A DNA stretch of 64,000 nt from Glebionis coronaria (Eukaryota > Streptophyta > Magnoliopsida > Asterales > Asteraceae). Location: contig CM046882.1 in the NCBI GenBank assembly GCA_025667525.1, positions 522,562,618 through 522,626,617 of the forward strand, given 5' to 3'. Under the pieces are notes generated by a model. The model was not told where the DNA came from and did not search any database. It worked only from the letters and a program-made list of their open reading frames with translations. Below are positions 43,938-55,407 of this stretch, piece by piece (the stretch's first letter is position 1; the number at the start of each line of letters is the position of its first letter). The position numbers and the translations under genes are program-made.

Positions 43938-46900
43938 TGTAAAACCTACAGTTTTCAGGTTTTGACTACGACATCATTGTACACGTCACCTCGTGATATA
44001 TATATTTTTTCACCTTTGCATGAAACTTTGTACAATCATATGCATCATACATGAGCATACATCATTTTGATCACTAGAGCTTTGAGCAATTTATCATATC
44101 TGGGAACAGTTGAAACGTTTGAGCAACAAGAACTTTGAACAATACATTATGATTATGAGGGTTCAATCATAAGATCACAAGAACACTTCGTATGACTATA
44201 TTTTTATGAGCATACAGACGAACTATATTTCATTAAACATTAAGTATGACTACATCTTTATGAGCATACAGAACCTACAAACAATCATTTTTGGGACTAT
44301 TAAGTCACCTGTAAACACATGAGCATATTCATGCATCATTTTAGTGTTATGAAACCTAAGACCATGATCACAATTAATAACGTTTATCTAGTATCACATT
44401 ACTACAAAGTATATATATCCTATATATTTTCTATACACTATAAGTGTTACTTCAAGTCAACAAAAGCTATTGTCACAGTATAATTTTGTACCTAACAAAA
44501 TTTATAACATTTTATTTAAGTGTCTCATACTTTAAATATAAAACTATACGTTTATTAATTTAATACTATACTTTCACCAAAAACCCTAAAACCTAACCAA
44601 ATCGACTTGGACTCGAACCTACACTCACACTACATTACTTAGACTCCTAATAACTCTACCAAATCACTAGACTTGAACCTAAAACTATCCTATACACTCT
44701 AACGTAGCCGAATACTACATAAAACACTTATACACTAACTTAAAACCTTATAAACTTACACTAGACTTTAAATTAAACATGTACAACACTTCCTTATTAA
44801 ACCGAACACTATACACACACCACTTGTGTCCCCTTGACTTGTATGCGACAGCTAGAAAGGAAAGACAAAGGGTCAAATATATATCTTGGCATTTAAACCT
44901 TGTACAAACAAATCTTACAACTAAGATTACCTAGTACTAACCAAGATTACATGAATCTTGCTCCATTCTTCTCTCTTGTCGTGTCTACAAGTCGAACCAC
45001 ACACACTTTCCAAGTCTAGATATTTAGCTAACATCAACATCCTCCAATCTCACTTACAAGCTTCCATTTTCGGATCACACTAAACTCCTACACGAAACAC
45101 ATTCACACTTCATTTAATATCCTTAAATCTTTGTCTCAAGAACATTAAGTGAAAGCATTGAATACTACATCTTGATTATTGGCTCACAAGGCAAACAAAA
45201 CCATCCTAGGTCGCGGTTAAGGAAGGCTAGACGTGTAGATCCATACGAAATCCTAACTAGTCTCATTCATTTGTCACATCTTCACTAAACAAGTAAGTAT
45301 ATCATCCTCCTTTCCTTCCATTCGTATATACTTCATAAACATGCAAATCCACGTACCCATATTTGGAAACCTATATAAAACGTGATAAGATGAACATGCA
45401 TACGTGAAACTTGTTAGAACTCGAACCACAAGGGTACTAAAAACCCATGACTTGGATTTTTTGTATAGTAGTCGTGCTTAAACTATAGATCTAGAAACAC
45501 ATGTGATTCTTATCTAAACCTAAAGCTAATCTATGGAAACTTGTTAGAAAACCTTGTCCTAAAACCCTAGATAAGCTAACTTAATGAGCTAGACATGTAC
45601 ACTATATATAAGCCCATAGATCTCGGCTTATTTTAAAACCGGGTATAACACATTTGCCTAATAAGCCACTTAACTTAAAACAATTACTTAAGGTTAGATG
45701 AATGTTTAGAATTAAGTTAGAAGCTTAGATAATCCCACATGTATAAGCTCCTAAGCCATATAAGCCGCGAACTAAATAAGCTATAAGCCATATACAAATA
45801 AGCCGAATATTTAGTAAGCCAATAAGGCCCATGTAGTTAGTTGGATTATTTAGAAGGCCTAGTAAACTTGTACAACTATTAAACAAGCCCAATAGTAAGC
45901 CCATTAAATTCAAAAACTCAATCCGATCCATTAATGGGCCTAACGAGCCTATTTAGCTCCAAATTTACTATTCGGAGACTTTTGTGCCATTTTTGCCAAA
46001 ACGTGAAAGTATTAGTCAAAATAGTAACATTATAAAATATGTATATTAAATTCGTGATCTTTGAAAATTTTAAGGACTAAAACTGACAATTTCAAAAGTA
46101 TAAGGTTGCGTTTTGTGTTAACCGAGAATTTAACGAACCACAAGGACCATAATGGTCATTTCCCAAACTTATAACAAGCCCTAGTTTTCCCTTTTGTGCT
46201 TTGTAATTATTTTCGAGACTAGGGGGACTATATTTGCCATTTTACAAACTATAACCGAGCCCTAGGGACTCGGTTTGTCAATTGCCAAAAGATATTAAAC
46301 CTTAGGGACTATATTTGACACTCTTCGAAACTATTGTGAGCCCTAGGGGTGTTTTGAAAGTTTGGTATAACGGACAAGGACTAACGATGCAATACATTTA
46401 ACAAACGAAATCCTAGGGGTTATTTTGGAAACTATTATCTTTACAAGGACTAATATACAATTTATGTAATTAAAACATTAATAATATTGTTTCGAAATAA
46501 ATTAAATTAAGTTGTTGTAATTATTTAAATTAAATAAACAATAAGAGTTTATTTACGACAATTGTATAACGAACGAACTATATTAGTGTATTCTAAAACG
46601 CTAAGGAAATTGGGTGAAACGTATTATTTTACAATCACTTAATTAAATAAAAATCTATTTATTTAATTAATTGCACTATTAACGTACGAACAAGTTAAAT
46701 ATATTTTTAGAAACTAAAAATATATTATTATCGATAACTTACTATAAGTTTAACGTTTAAACAATAGTAACAACTTATTAATTAATGATCATGCATTCTC
46801 ATCAGTTACATTTATCTGTGCATTTTATTGTACATATACTGAGTCACATAAATTACTTAGGTAATTTTATTGCTCCGTGATCATACCATATCAGCATACC

Positions 46901-47653
46901 CAGTGACATTCTACCACTGCTTTATCATTGAGGTGTGTTCATGACCACATCTTTTACTGTTTTATAACCGGGGGAGAAAACATACTTAATTATTGTATAT
47001 GCAAACACTTACAGACAACAACAGATTACTGCCTATCGTTTGCCCCATTTATTCCCGTGGACTGTAATAGTTAACAGTGTAGCGCAAAATGTTATAAATA
47101 GATCTATTTGGGTATTGACAACACCCGGCATGCGTGACTTGCTATCACGAAACGCTTAGGCCAAGCAACAGGTTTATTTCATTGTCAGACTGAGGGTCTC
47201 ACATCAGGACGATCCAGATAGGCACCTGAGAAACATTGTCTAGCATCTATTACAGGGCAATAGGAACTACTATAGTAGGAAGCTTGGTGCTCTACTATCT
47301 TCGTGGTGTTTTGCATATCAATACATTTACTTTCTAACTAAACTTGTGAATTCACAACTTCGTGTTGACCCCCACATTTTACTTTTTATGTTTTCTCAGG
47401 AAAGTAAGCAGGTGCATGCATTGGATTCCAGCATCATAGGAAGCATTCATGTTTACCATCGGGCTGGGATATTCCTACAATTAATAATAAATATGTTTTC
47501 AAGACAATTTACTTAATTTGCACAATTAAATTTATTTGATATGTTTTAATGACATTTGATGATCATTGCTCTATATACTGTGTGCTATCGATCCGCCAAA
47601 AAGTAACACCTCACGTACTATTCCGCTGCATTTGACCATTTGAAGGTGTTACA
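43938..47653 (+). mobile_element. C: 5' LTR (3716 bp)
   Basis: Starts TGTAAAACCTACAG, similar to the start of the D LTR, and ends GAAGGTGTTACA, with the PBS four bases later. The long interior has no coding capacity. It includes TAAGCC-rich repeats (45720-45900) and repeated GGGACTATATTTG(C/A)CA segments (46220-46330). Confidence 0.85.
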
Positions 47654-47657
47654 TAAA

Positions 47658-47669
47658 TGGTATCAGAGC
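47658..47669 (+). promoter_or_regulatory. C: primer-binding site, initiator tRNA-Met type
   Basis: TGGTATCAGAGC four bases after the LTR, the standard site. It identifies 43938-47653 as the 5' LTR and sets orientation. Confidence 0.92.
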
Positions 47670-47979
47670 GCATAGTTATAGAGAACTAGATCTAAACCTA
47701 ACATTTTAAATACTAAAATTTATAACTGGACTATAACTGAATTAATAATCAATTGGTTTACAAAAATTGATTTTTGGGGAACCCCTATAGTTAGGCATAC
47801 ACATATAGAGCATACATATTTTGTGAACTAACTGTGCATTGATATATAGTTTCTGCTATATGATCACCTAAGTACCTACGTAATTGTGATTACACTACCA
47901 TATGCATGCATAATATCACATATGCATTCTTTTTGAAAACTTTTTGAATTGTGTAATCTAATACCTACTCAACTTTGAA

Positions 47980-48869
47980 ATGCTATTATTTTCAGATTAT
48001 CATGACATCACCGACTATCGTGACTACTTTCGACGCTCTCATGAATGCTACTACGCCCGTATCACCTACATCAGTATTGAACAGCATGAGTCCGATGCAG
48101 AGTCTGGGGATCACCCGACTGACGGAGTGATCGTACTATCAGATTCTCCCTCTTCATCACCACCAGTTGTACCTACTTCCCCACCTAGGGAAACAGAGTA
48201 GGTCGTATCTACTCTACCACCTCTACCACCACTCTCTACGCTCCACTACTACCCCATCAGAGCTTTGCTGCCTCGCAAGAGGAGGCACATCTCTACTCCT
48301 GTCTCCACATTCGAGATACGGGAGGGATCGGGAGCCGGCCAGGCAACACCCGACACTATTCAGGCGCAGCTAGATGCGCTGACTGTTAGGCAGGCACATG
48401 ATACCGCTGTTATCCATGCCTTGCTACGCGCGGACCATCAGGGACGCGTGGTACTTCAGGAGAGACTTAAAACTCTCTACTGGTCAGTTGCTGCTGAGTC
48501 ATAGGCTGCTCAGGGTTCATGGACGACTGTCCAGAACACCTTGCAGTGGCTACTTAAGGAGAACTCTTATCTCCGCCATCGCTTATCATCTCTTGAGGGT
48601 CATCAGTACGAGACCCACACAGCCGTCTTGACCCAGAGGAGACCTTCAAGATCTTCTTCGACTTGGCTGAGGTTCGTCATCAGGGGACGACCGCAGAGAC
48701 AGATTATCCGAGGAGTGTAGACACCACTCGCCAGATCCAGCTTTTGGATGCTCTCAGACTTACTAGAGAGACCAGAGACGCTATGATCGTGTTGAAGGAT
48801 GCTCAGGCACCTATACCACCAGCTGCACCAGCTGCACCAGCGTACCAGCAGACAGACACACTAGTGTAG
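47980..48869 (+). pseudogene. C: extra pre-gag frame of unknown function
   Basis: One frame runs from 47980 to about 48655 with only two stops (TAG at 48199 and 48502), then continues in another frame (48663-48869), about 295 codons in all. The product has an acidic N-terminus (ESDAESGDHPTDGVIVLSD), a Ser/Pro-rich linker, a basic patch (LPRKRRH), then a Gln/Leu-rich probable coiled coil (TIQAQLDALTVRQAHDTAVI). It ends in an Ala/Pro tail (APIPPAAPAAPAYQQTD). No family is recognised. It lies between the PBS and gag, where gypsy elements normally have no gene. Composition and low stop density suggest it was once translated. Confidence 0.55.
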
Positions 48870-49268
48870 CTTAGATATCTTGTATATCATGCCAAGCATT
48901 GAGTTGCATCTCAGCTTGCATGACTTAGGACTTTTGTACTATATCTCTTATTTTTCAGTTGTATTCCTATCCTTAGCACCTAACCGTAGTAGGTAGGTTA
49001 TCTTTTGTTGTACTAAAAACATCTGTACCATTATTTCAGACAGGCATGTTGTATCCTTGTCTTAGATCGGTTGTACTTGTATGATATCGTTATTTTCCAG
49101 AAATGACTTGTACCAACATTACTCTATTATCTCTTGTACTTATATTATTATGAACTCTTGACAGGTTATCCAATTTGTTGTGAATTCTATGCATACAATT
49201 TCCATGCAGTTTAATATAACCATTATATTGATCAACTAATAAATCTCATTCTTGTGTGTAATAGAAAA

Positions 49269-50395
49269 ATGGCACAAAGAGTTACCCGACAAAATCCTAG
49301 AGCTGCTCCCACAACAACTATTTCGGAAGCACAACTTAGAGTGCTCATTGGTCAAGGCATTGTTGACGCCCTAGCCGCCAGGGAAACACATCCCAGTGGA
49401 AATCAAGGTGATAGTCAGAACTCCAATGCTAGAAACCGAGTTTCTAGGGGATGCACTTACCCCGACTTCTTAAAATGCAAGCCCAGTTACTTCAGGGGCA
49501 AAGAAGGAGTAGTCGAGCTCATGCAATGGTTCGAGAGAACTGAGACTGTGTTCCGTATTAGTGACTGTACGGTTTAGAACAAGGTAAAATTTGCTACTTG
49601 TACACTACTGGAACATGCTCTCACCTGGTGGAATTTACTAGTTTCTACCCTTGGGCATGATGATGCATATGGGATGACTTGGACTGCATTGAAAGAAAGG
49701 CTTACTGTGAAATATTGTCCTCGCGGTGAAATCAAGAAGCTAGAGATTGAGCTATGGAATCTCAATTGCACCAACTATGACATCACAGCCTACAACCAAA
49801 GGTTTCAAGAGTTGACCTTGATGTGTACCAGGATGTTTCCTGAGGGGAAGGAAAAGATCGAGAAGTACGTTAGTGGACTTCCAGAATCTGTTCATGACAG
49901 TGTGCTAGCATCTCGACCCACTACAGTCGAGAGTGCCATCGAGTTTGCCACTGAACTGATGGACAAACGAGGCCGTGATCATGCAATCAGATAGACCGAG
50001 CACAAGAGGAAAGCTGATGAGAACTTCTGTAATCATCATCAGACCCAACCAAAGAGGTAGAACTCAGGGCAGATTTACAGTGATACTCTCTCAGGACCAC
50101 CTCCATATGTAGGCAACAAGCCTAAGTGTCCCAAGTGCAATTTTCACCACTACAGTGACGCATCTTGCCGAAGTCCAGGAAAAGGCAATACATATGTTTC
50201 GACTGATAGAAACAACTCTAGCACCACCTTCAAGCCCAACAACGGAAATGGCCAGAACTTCCGTGGAAATAAACAACAGGGAAATCGTCCTCCTACAGGT
50301 GGAAATGATGTGAAATGGAAGGAGGTTCGTTGATATGCTTGTGGAGAGACATGACATATCCGACCCGAGTGCCCAAAGAAAGTAAGTAAGAGCAG
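49269..50395 (+). pseudogene. C: gag with two zinc-knuckle-like motifs, broken
   Basis: Start MAQRVTRQNPRAAPTTT at 49269. KPSYFRGKEGVVELMQWFER leads into Retrotrans_gag, which resumes after a stop at 49575 (LLEHALTWWNLLVSTLG, then WTALKERLTVKYCPRGEIK). The C-terminal part has CPKCNFHHYSDASC (50129-50170), an Asn/Gly-rich linker and a second knuckle remnant YACGET-stop-HIRPECPK. Stops at 49992 and 50332 add to the damage. In a live element it packages RNA. Confidence 0.85.
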
Positions 50396-50456
50396 GAATG
50401 GTGGAGGAGCACCATCCAGAGTTTACGTGATAGAGAGACCAGGACCGACTCCAATG

Positions 50457-52541
50457 TGGTTACCGGTACGTTTCTTTTAAACAATCGATATGCATCTATT
50501 TTGTTTGATACCGGAGCTGATAGGAGTTTCATATCTACCGAGTTTAGTAATTTACTAGACATCATTCCTACCTAGTTAGACAACTGTTACAGAGTCAAAT
50601 TAGCCGACGACAAAATCATCGAAACCAATGCTATTTTAGGGGGTTGTACCCTAAACCTTTTGAACCATCCCTTTGATATCAACCTAATCCCAGTAAATCT
50701 TGGTAGTTTTGACGTTATCATTGGTATGGACTGGTTAGCAAAATATCACGCGACCATTATGCGTGACGAAAAGCTAGTCCGTATATCGTGGGGGAAAGAA
50801 AACTTAACTGTACGAGGAGAAGGGAATTTGGACAGGACTGACACTAGACTGAGTGTCATCTCATGCACCAAAGTCCAGAAATACATACTGAAAGGATTTT
50901 CTATCTTTTTAGCACATATTTCCCTAGCAGCCACGGGAGATAAACCCGAGAAGAAACAAATCAAGGACGTACCAATTGTCCGCGATTATTCTGAAGTTTT
51001 CCCAGACGACTTACCTGGTTTACCACCAACTCGTCAAGTAGAATTTCAGATTGACTTGATGCCAGGAGCTGCACCTGTAGCTAAAGCACCATACCGGTTA
51101 GCACCAACCGAGATGAAAGAACTCGCAGAACAACTCCAAGAACTGTCAAACAAAGGTTTTATTAGACCCGGTTCCTCACCTTGGGGAGCTCCAGTACTTT
51201 TTGTCAAAAAGAAAGACGGTTCTTTCCGAATGTGTATTGATTACAGAGAACTGAATAAGTTAACTGTGAAAAATCGTTACCCACTTCCTCGAATCGATAA
51301 CCTATTTGATTAACTACAAGGATTAAGTGTGTACTATAAGATCGACTTACGATCCGGATACCATCAGTTGAGGGTCAGAGAGGAAGACATACCAAAGACA
51401 GCTTTCAGATTTCGTTAGGGTCACTACGAATTTCAGGTCATGTCATTTGGATTGACCAATGCACCAGCCATATTCATGGACCTCATGGATCGAGTGTGCA
51501 GACCGTATCTGGATAAATTCGTTATCGTGTTCATCGACGACATACTCATTTATTCCAAGAATGAGCAGGAGCACGGAGAACAACTTGCACAAGTACTGAA
51601 ATTGCTTAAGGAAGAGAAGCTGTACGCCAAGTTCTCCAAATGTGATTTTCGGATTCCTAAGTTACATTTCCTTGGTCACGTGATCGATAGCAAGGGAAGT
51701 AGACCCCGCAAAAGTCGAATCCATAAAGGATTGGGCATCACCTACATCACCAAAATAGATTCGCCAATTCTTAGGTCTTGCCGGTTACTATAGGAGATTT
51801 ATAGAAGGATTCTCTAAGATAGCTAAGTCTATGACGAAGCTTACTCAGAAAGGCATGAAGTTTGAATAGGGAGAAAAAGAAGAAGCATCATTCCAAACTA
51901 TTAAACAGAAGTTGTGTAACGCACCTATTCTAGCCTTGCCAGAAGGCAACAAGGACTTTGTTGTCTACTGTGATGCCTCACACAAAGGCTTAGGTGCTGT
52001 GCTGATGCAAAGAAAGAAAGTAATTGCCTATGCTTCAAGACAACTGAAGAAGCACGAGCAGAATTACTCTACTCATGATCTAGAACTTAGATCCGTGGTT
52101 TTTGCTTTAAAAAACTAGAGGCACTACCTGTACGGAACAAAGTGTACTGTGCATACCGACCACAAGAGTTTGCAACACATTCTAGACCAAAAGGAGCTGA
52201 ACATGAGACAATGTCGTTGGATAGAGCTGCTTAGTGACTACGATTGTGAAATCAAATACCACCCAGGTAAAGCCAACGTGGTTGTAGATGCACTAAGCCA
52301 CAAGGGAACTGATCCTCCCATGAGAGTTCGAGCCTTAGTTATGACTATTAGCTTGGATCTACCCAAGCAGACATTAGAGGCTCAACTCCAAGCACAGAAG
52401 CGTAAAAACATTGGGAAAGAAGACATAGGGGGAATGCTTAGGACGGATCTAAGTAAGGAGAAGTTAGAACCAAGAGCAGACGGAACGTTATTTCTGCATG
52501 GAAGAAGTGGGTTACCATGTTACGGAGACTTGAGAGCGTGA
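50457..52541 (+). pseudogene. C: protease, reverse transcriptase and RNase H, broken
   Basis: Protease: SILFDTGADRSFIS keeps the catalytic DTG, and [16 protein letters not shown] follows. [58 protein letters not shown] and the catalytic [10 protein letters not shown] are all present. RNase [33 protein letters not shown] and [11 protein letters not shown]. Stops occur at 50573, 51311, 51418, 51867 and 52116, with a frameshift near 51700. Several stops stand where Gln or Trp is expected. Catalytic residues are intact, so death came through stops and loss of integrase. Confidence 0.9.
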
Positions 52542-52545
52542 TCAT

Positions 52546-53034
52546 GTTGATAGCCATATTATGATCGTAGGGTTGTCCTAGTGCGATGATCTGTTCTATA
52601 TAACCCCTCATCTCCAAGTGATGGGCACTTACAAACTTTCCAGGAGCTTGCTTGCAGCTATGCAAAGCATCTACTAAATCGTAGATCTCCGCAGCTTGCG
52701 ACTTTTCGAACATAGCCTTGAGCTCATCAAGCATTCTCTTTGGTGAAAATATCTCATATTTCTGTAGAAGTGGAGGGGCCATTTTACCTAGCATTAAGCA
52801 AGCCACCTCATAGTGCTTCTTAACATTAGCAACGTGTTCAAGCCTTTGCGTATCAGATGCTCCTTCAGCAAGATCCTCTTGATAAGGAGTAGTCAAGATA
52901 TCAATAGTACCCGCTACTCTCAAGACAATTCTCCGTGAGTGGTACCAATCATTGAAGTTTGGGCCAGTAAGTTCAGGACGATCAAAGAATGCTTTGAACA
53001 TAGAACTTATAGTGTTATTTTCGGGTTGATCCAT
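52546..53034 (-). pseudogene. B: N-terminal gag, cut by the C junction
   Basis: Start MDQPENNTISSMFKAFF at 53034, open for about 163 codons (RVAGTIDILTTPY, MLGKMAPPLLQKYEIF, GQPYDHNMAIN). It then meets element C sequence at 52545. It is better preserved than the gag of A and shows where A suffered its frameshifts. Confidence 0.88.
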
Positions 53035-54557
53035 TTCTATAGAAATAAGTTCAAATATTAGTATTATCAATAACAAAATACTTTCAAGAAAATAAAATTA
53101 CCCCGGTATATAAACCATAGTATTTTCCTTGAATCCTAGAACTATATTGACATAGATCCATTACATCAGTTGATGTGCAAGTAATGAATGTACTCAATGT
53201 AGCGACTTATCGAACAATTCATTTGACAAGCAATTTTCAGTTTCTAGATATTTAAGGGATTTACATTGCCAAAAGAACGTTTTGCATTGTAAACATGTTT
53301 CATCCCTTCTGAATGCGTTAAGTTTCCAGATCTCACTGAGTAACTTAATTAAGTCATTTAATCTGAGTAACGTAAAACCATCATACGAATTCTCATTCTA
53401 TGAAAGTTTTCTCTCCATCACAACATCATCCAAAAATCTCATTTGATGACGTAGCAATTTCAAGTGTTCGTCAATTAGGAGCATTCGACTTAAATATTAA
53501 GGGTATAAATTTGATGTCAAAATCAATGTATGGAGAAGCATGCATATAAGTCCATTGCATAAGTTTAATAAAATATTTAGTAAAAATTTTCACGAGACTA
53601 AATTTATACATAAATTATGTTGAGGTATTGGTTAAACCAGTTAAAGAATTTACCCACAACTATTCACAACGTACTTTTGTTAGAACTCGGCTACGCACAA
53701 AGCAATACCCTTATTCATTGTATTTCGGATGTGAATTTGTGTTAAATCACCCTTAAGGTATAATGCAATTAATAATCGTAGGTAATTTCAATTTGACGCA
53801 CATGCGAGCCAGGAATTTGGTCAGCGACTAATGGCATAACACCCCCTTCCTTAATCGGGTACATGATCAGCGGTGCGTTAAACCCACTTTATAGTTTGTT
53901 AAAAGGAGTAGGCCGTTAGATTATTATTGCAATTCACCAATCAACGTAATCTTATGTAATTTAGATCTCTAACAAATCTTTATTTTAATATGATTTAGTC
54001 CATATTATGAATTTTCATAAAAAAACCTTGTTTATAACAATTCAACATTTTTAATATAAACAAGTAAAAAAAAACTAAATCATAAACACATAATAACAAT
54101 TTATATGTGCAATAAATAAATCAAATAGCCACATGCATACGATTTATTCAATAATCCTCAAATGTAGGTTTTTATATTCATATAAAAGTATTCCCTAATT
54201 CAAGATTTATTGAAACAAATAATCACATAGCATATAAAATCATATAAACATATAATTTTACAATCCATGAAAACATGTACATTATCATGGATCCTCCCAC
54301 AAATCTTATCAATCAAATCTCTACGGATCGTATCCATACATGACATAACAATTAATTATGCAATTTAATCTAAAATTATCCCACATGTAATTTAGGGTTT
54401 CAAAACAATTCTTTTTTTTATAAAAAATTTGACCAAAACCCTATTTTTTAAAAACAAAACCCTAATTTTAAGAAAACCTAAAAAACATGTAGTTTTAAAT
54501 CAAAACAATTATTAGTTAAAAAACTTTAGATTCTCGATAATTATAACTTGTTAAAAC
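53035..54557 (-). other. B: untranslated leader
   Basis: Non-coding; aligns with the A leader in reverse. At about 53745-53790 it shows the uninterrupted version of the site into which the MULE inserted in A. The right end holds the variant PBS. Confidence 0.8.
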
Positions 54558-54571
54558 GGCTCCCTATGCCA
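54558..54571 (-). promoter_or_regulatory. B: primer-binding site, variant
   Basis: The minus strand reads TGGCATAGGGAGCC one base after the LTR. It shares TGGCAT and GAGCC with the site in A but differs from the standard TGGTATCAGAGCC. Confidence 0.55.
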
Positions 54572-54572
54572 C

Positions 54573-55407
54573 TGAAGGTTTATTAACATCATAACAATTA
54601 TATAAAACCCTGAACGAGATCAAAGCACAAGCGGAAGCGATTTAACAAGATCATAATAATAACACAATTATAATTAATCGAATTAGGGTTACATACCTTT
54701 ATGCTAAACCAAACCCACAAGACGAAGAACGAATCACCAATTCGGGTTTATACCGTATATTACCAAGATATAGTCTAAAGTAAGACTATATTACGATCTT
54801 GTACACACGTAATACAACGAGCAAACCGTGATTCTAGCACGTGTAAACCGAGCTATAACGCTTGTAGAAAATCTACCCAACAACCCTAGAGAGGGGCTAG
54901 GACTAGATTATAAGTAAAATTGATCAAACAAGAAAACCAACCAAAACCCTTGTGTGGGTTTGTCTTGCGATCGCAAAGAGAGAGGAGGAGGGGAGAGATT
55001 TTGTGTGTCTTGAATTATGAGGTAAGGGTTTGTTTATATAGGCTTAATTGTTGTAACCAAAAACAAATAAAAGGAAAGTTTTTCTTTCCCCTTCCCTTCC
55101 TCCATAACCGACGGCTAACACCTCCTTATGGGGTGTTCTGGAATCTTCCATCCTTCTTTCTATTAATCTTACTTAATATAAATTTATTTAACGCTCATTA
55201 ATACTTAACTCTTGATTATTTAACGATCATTAAAGTTATGTCTCGGTTTAATTTAATAATCACATAAATATATATTTATTAAATAAATTAATAAATACAA
55301 TAAATATATTTATTAATTAAATTAACTCTTTACGTATTGAGTGCAATCCCGTAATCTCGAGTTTGATCCTATCACAAGACTATTAAATATAAGTCCATAA
55401 ACTTTTA
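54573..55407 (-). mobile_element. B: 5' LTR (835 bp)
   Basis: The minus strand ends ...AATAAACCTTCA before the PBS. The outer terminus is degraded. Next to it lies the TTATC duplication (55408-55412). A TATATAAA box on the minus strand near 55035 matches that of A. Confidence 0.9.

Larger units (their letters stand above)
43938..52545 (+). mobile_element. Element C: Ty3/gypsy inserted in B, lacking integrase and 3' LTR
   Basis: Plus strand: 5' LTR (43938-47653), PBS (47658-47669), an extra leader frame (47980-48869), gag (49269-50395) and protease-RT-RNase H (50457-52541). It stops at the start of integrase ([12 protein letters not shown]), where B gag sequence of opposite orientation begins at 52546. 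GTAAA at 43933-43937 is the candidate target duplication; the partner was deleted. The very long LTR and protein style suit Tekay-like elements common in Asteraceae (inferred). Six or more stops make it inactive. Confidence 0.9.
40233..55407 (-). mobile_element. Element B: same copia family as A, inserted in A in the opposite orientation
   Basis: Bounded by TTATC duplications (40228-40232 and 55408-55412). The 3' LTR is 40233-41028 and the 5' LTR 54573-55407. Reading the minus strand: LTR, PBS, leader, first part of gag (53034-52546), then the foreign element C, then the end of integrase, RT and RNase H (43937-41819), 3' UTR, polypurine tract and LTR. The middle of B (rest of gag, protease, most of integrase) is missing. 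A and B are close relatives, so this is insertion of a family member into another copy. Confidence 0.92.
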
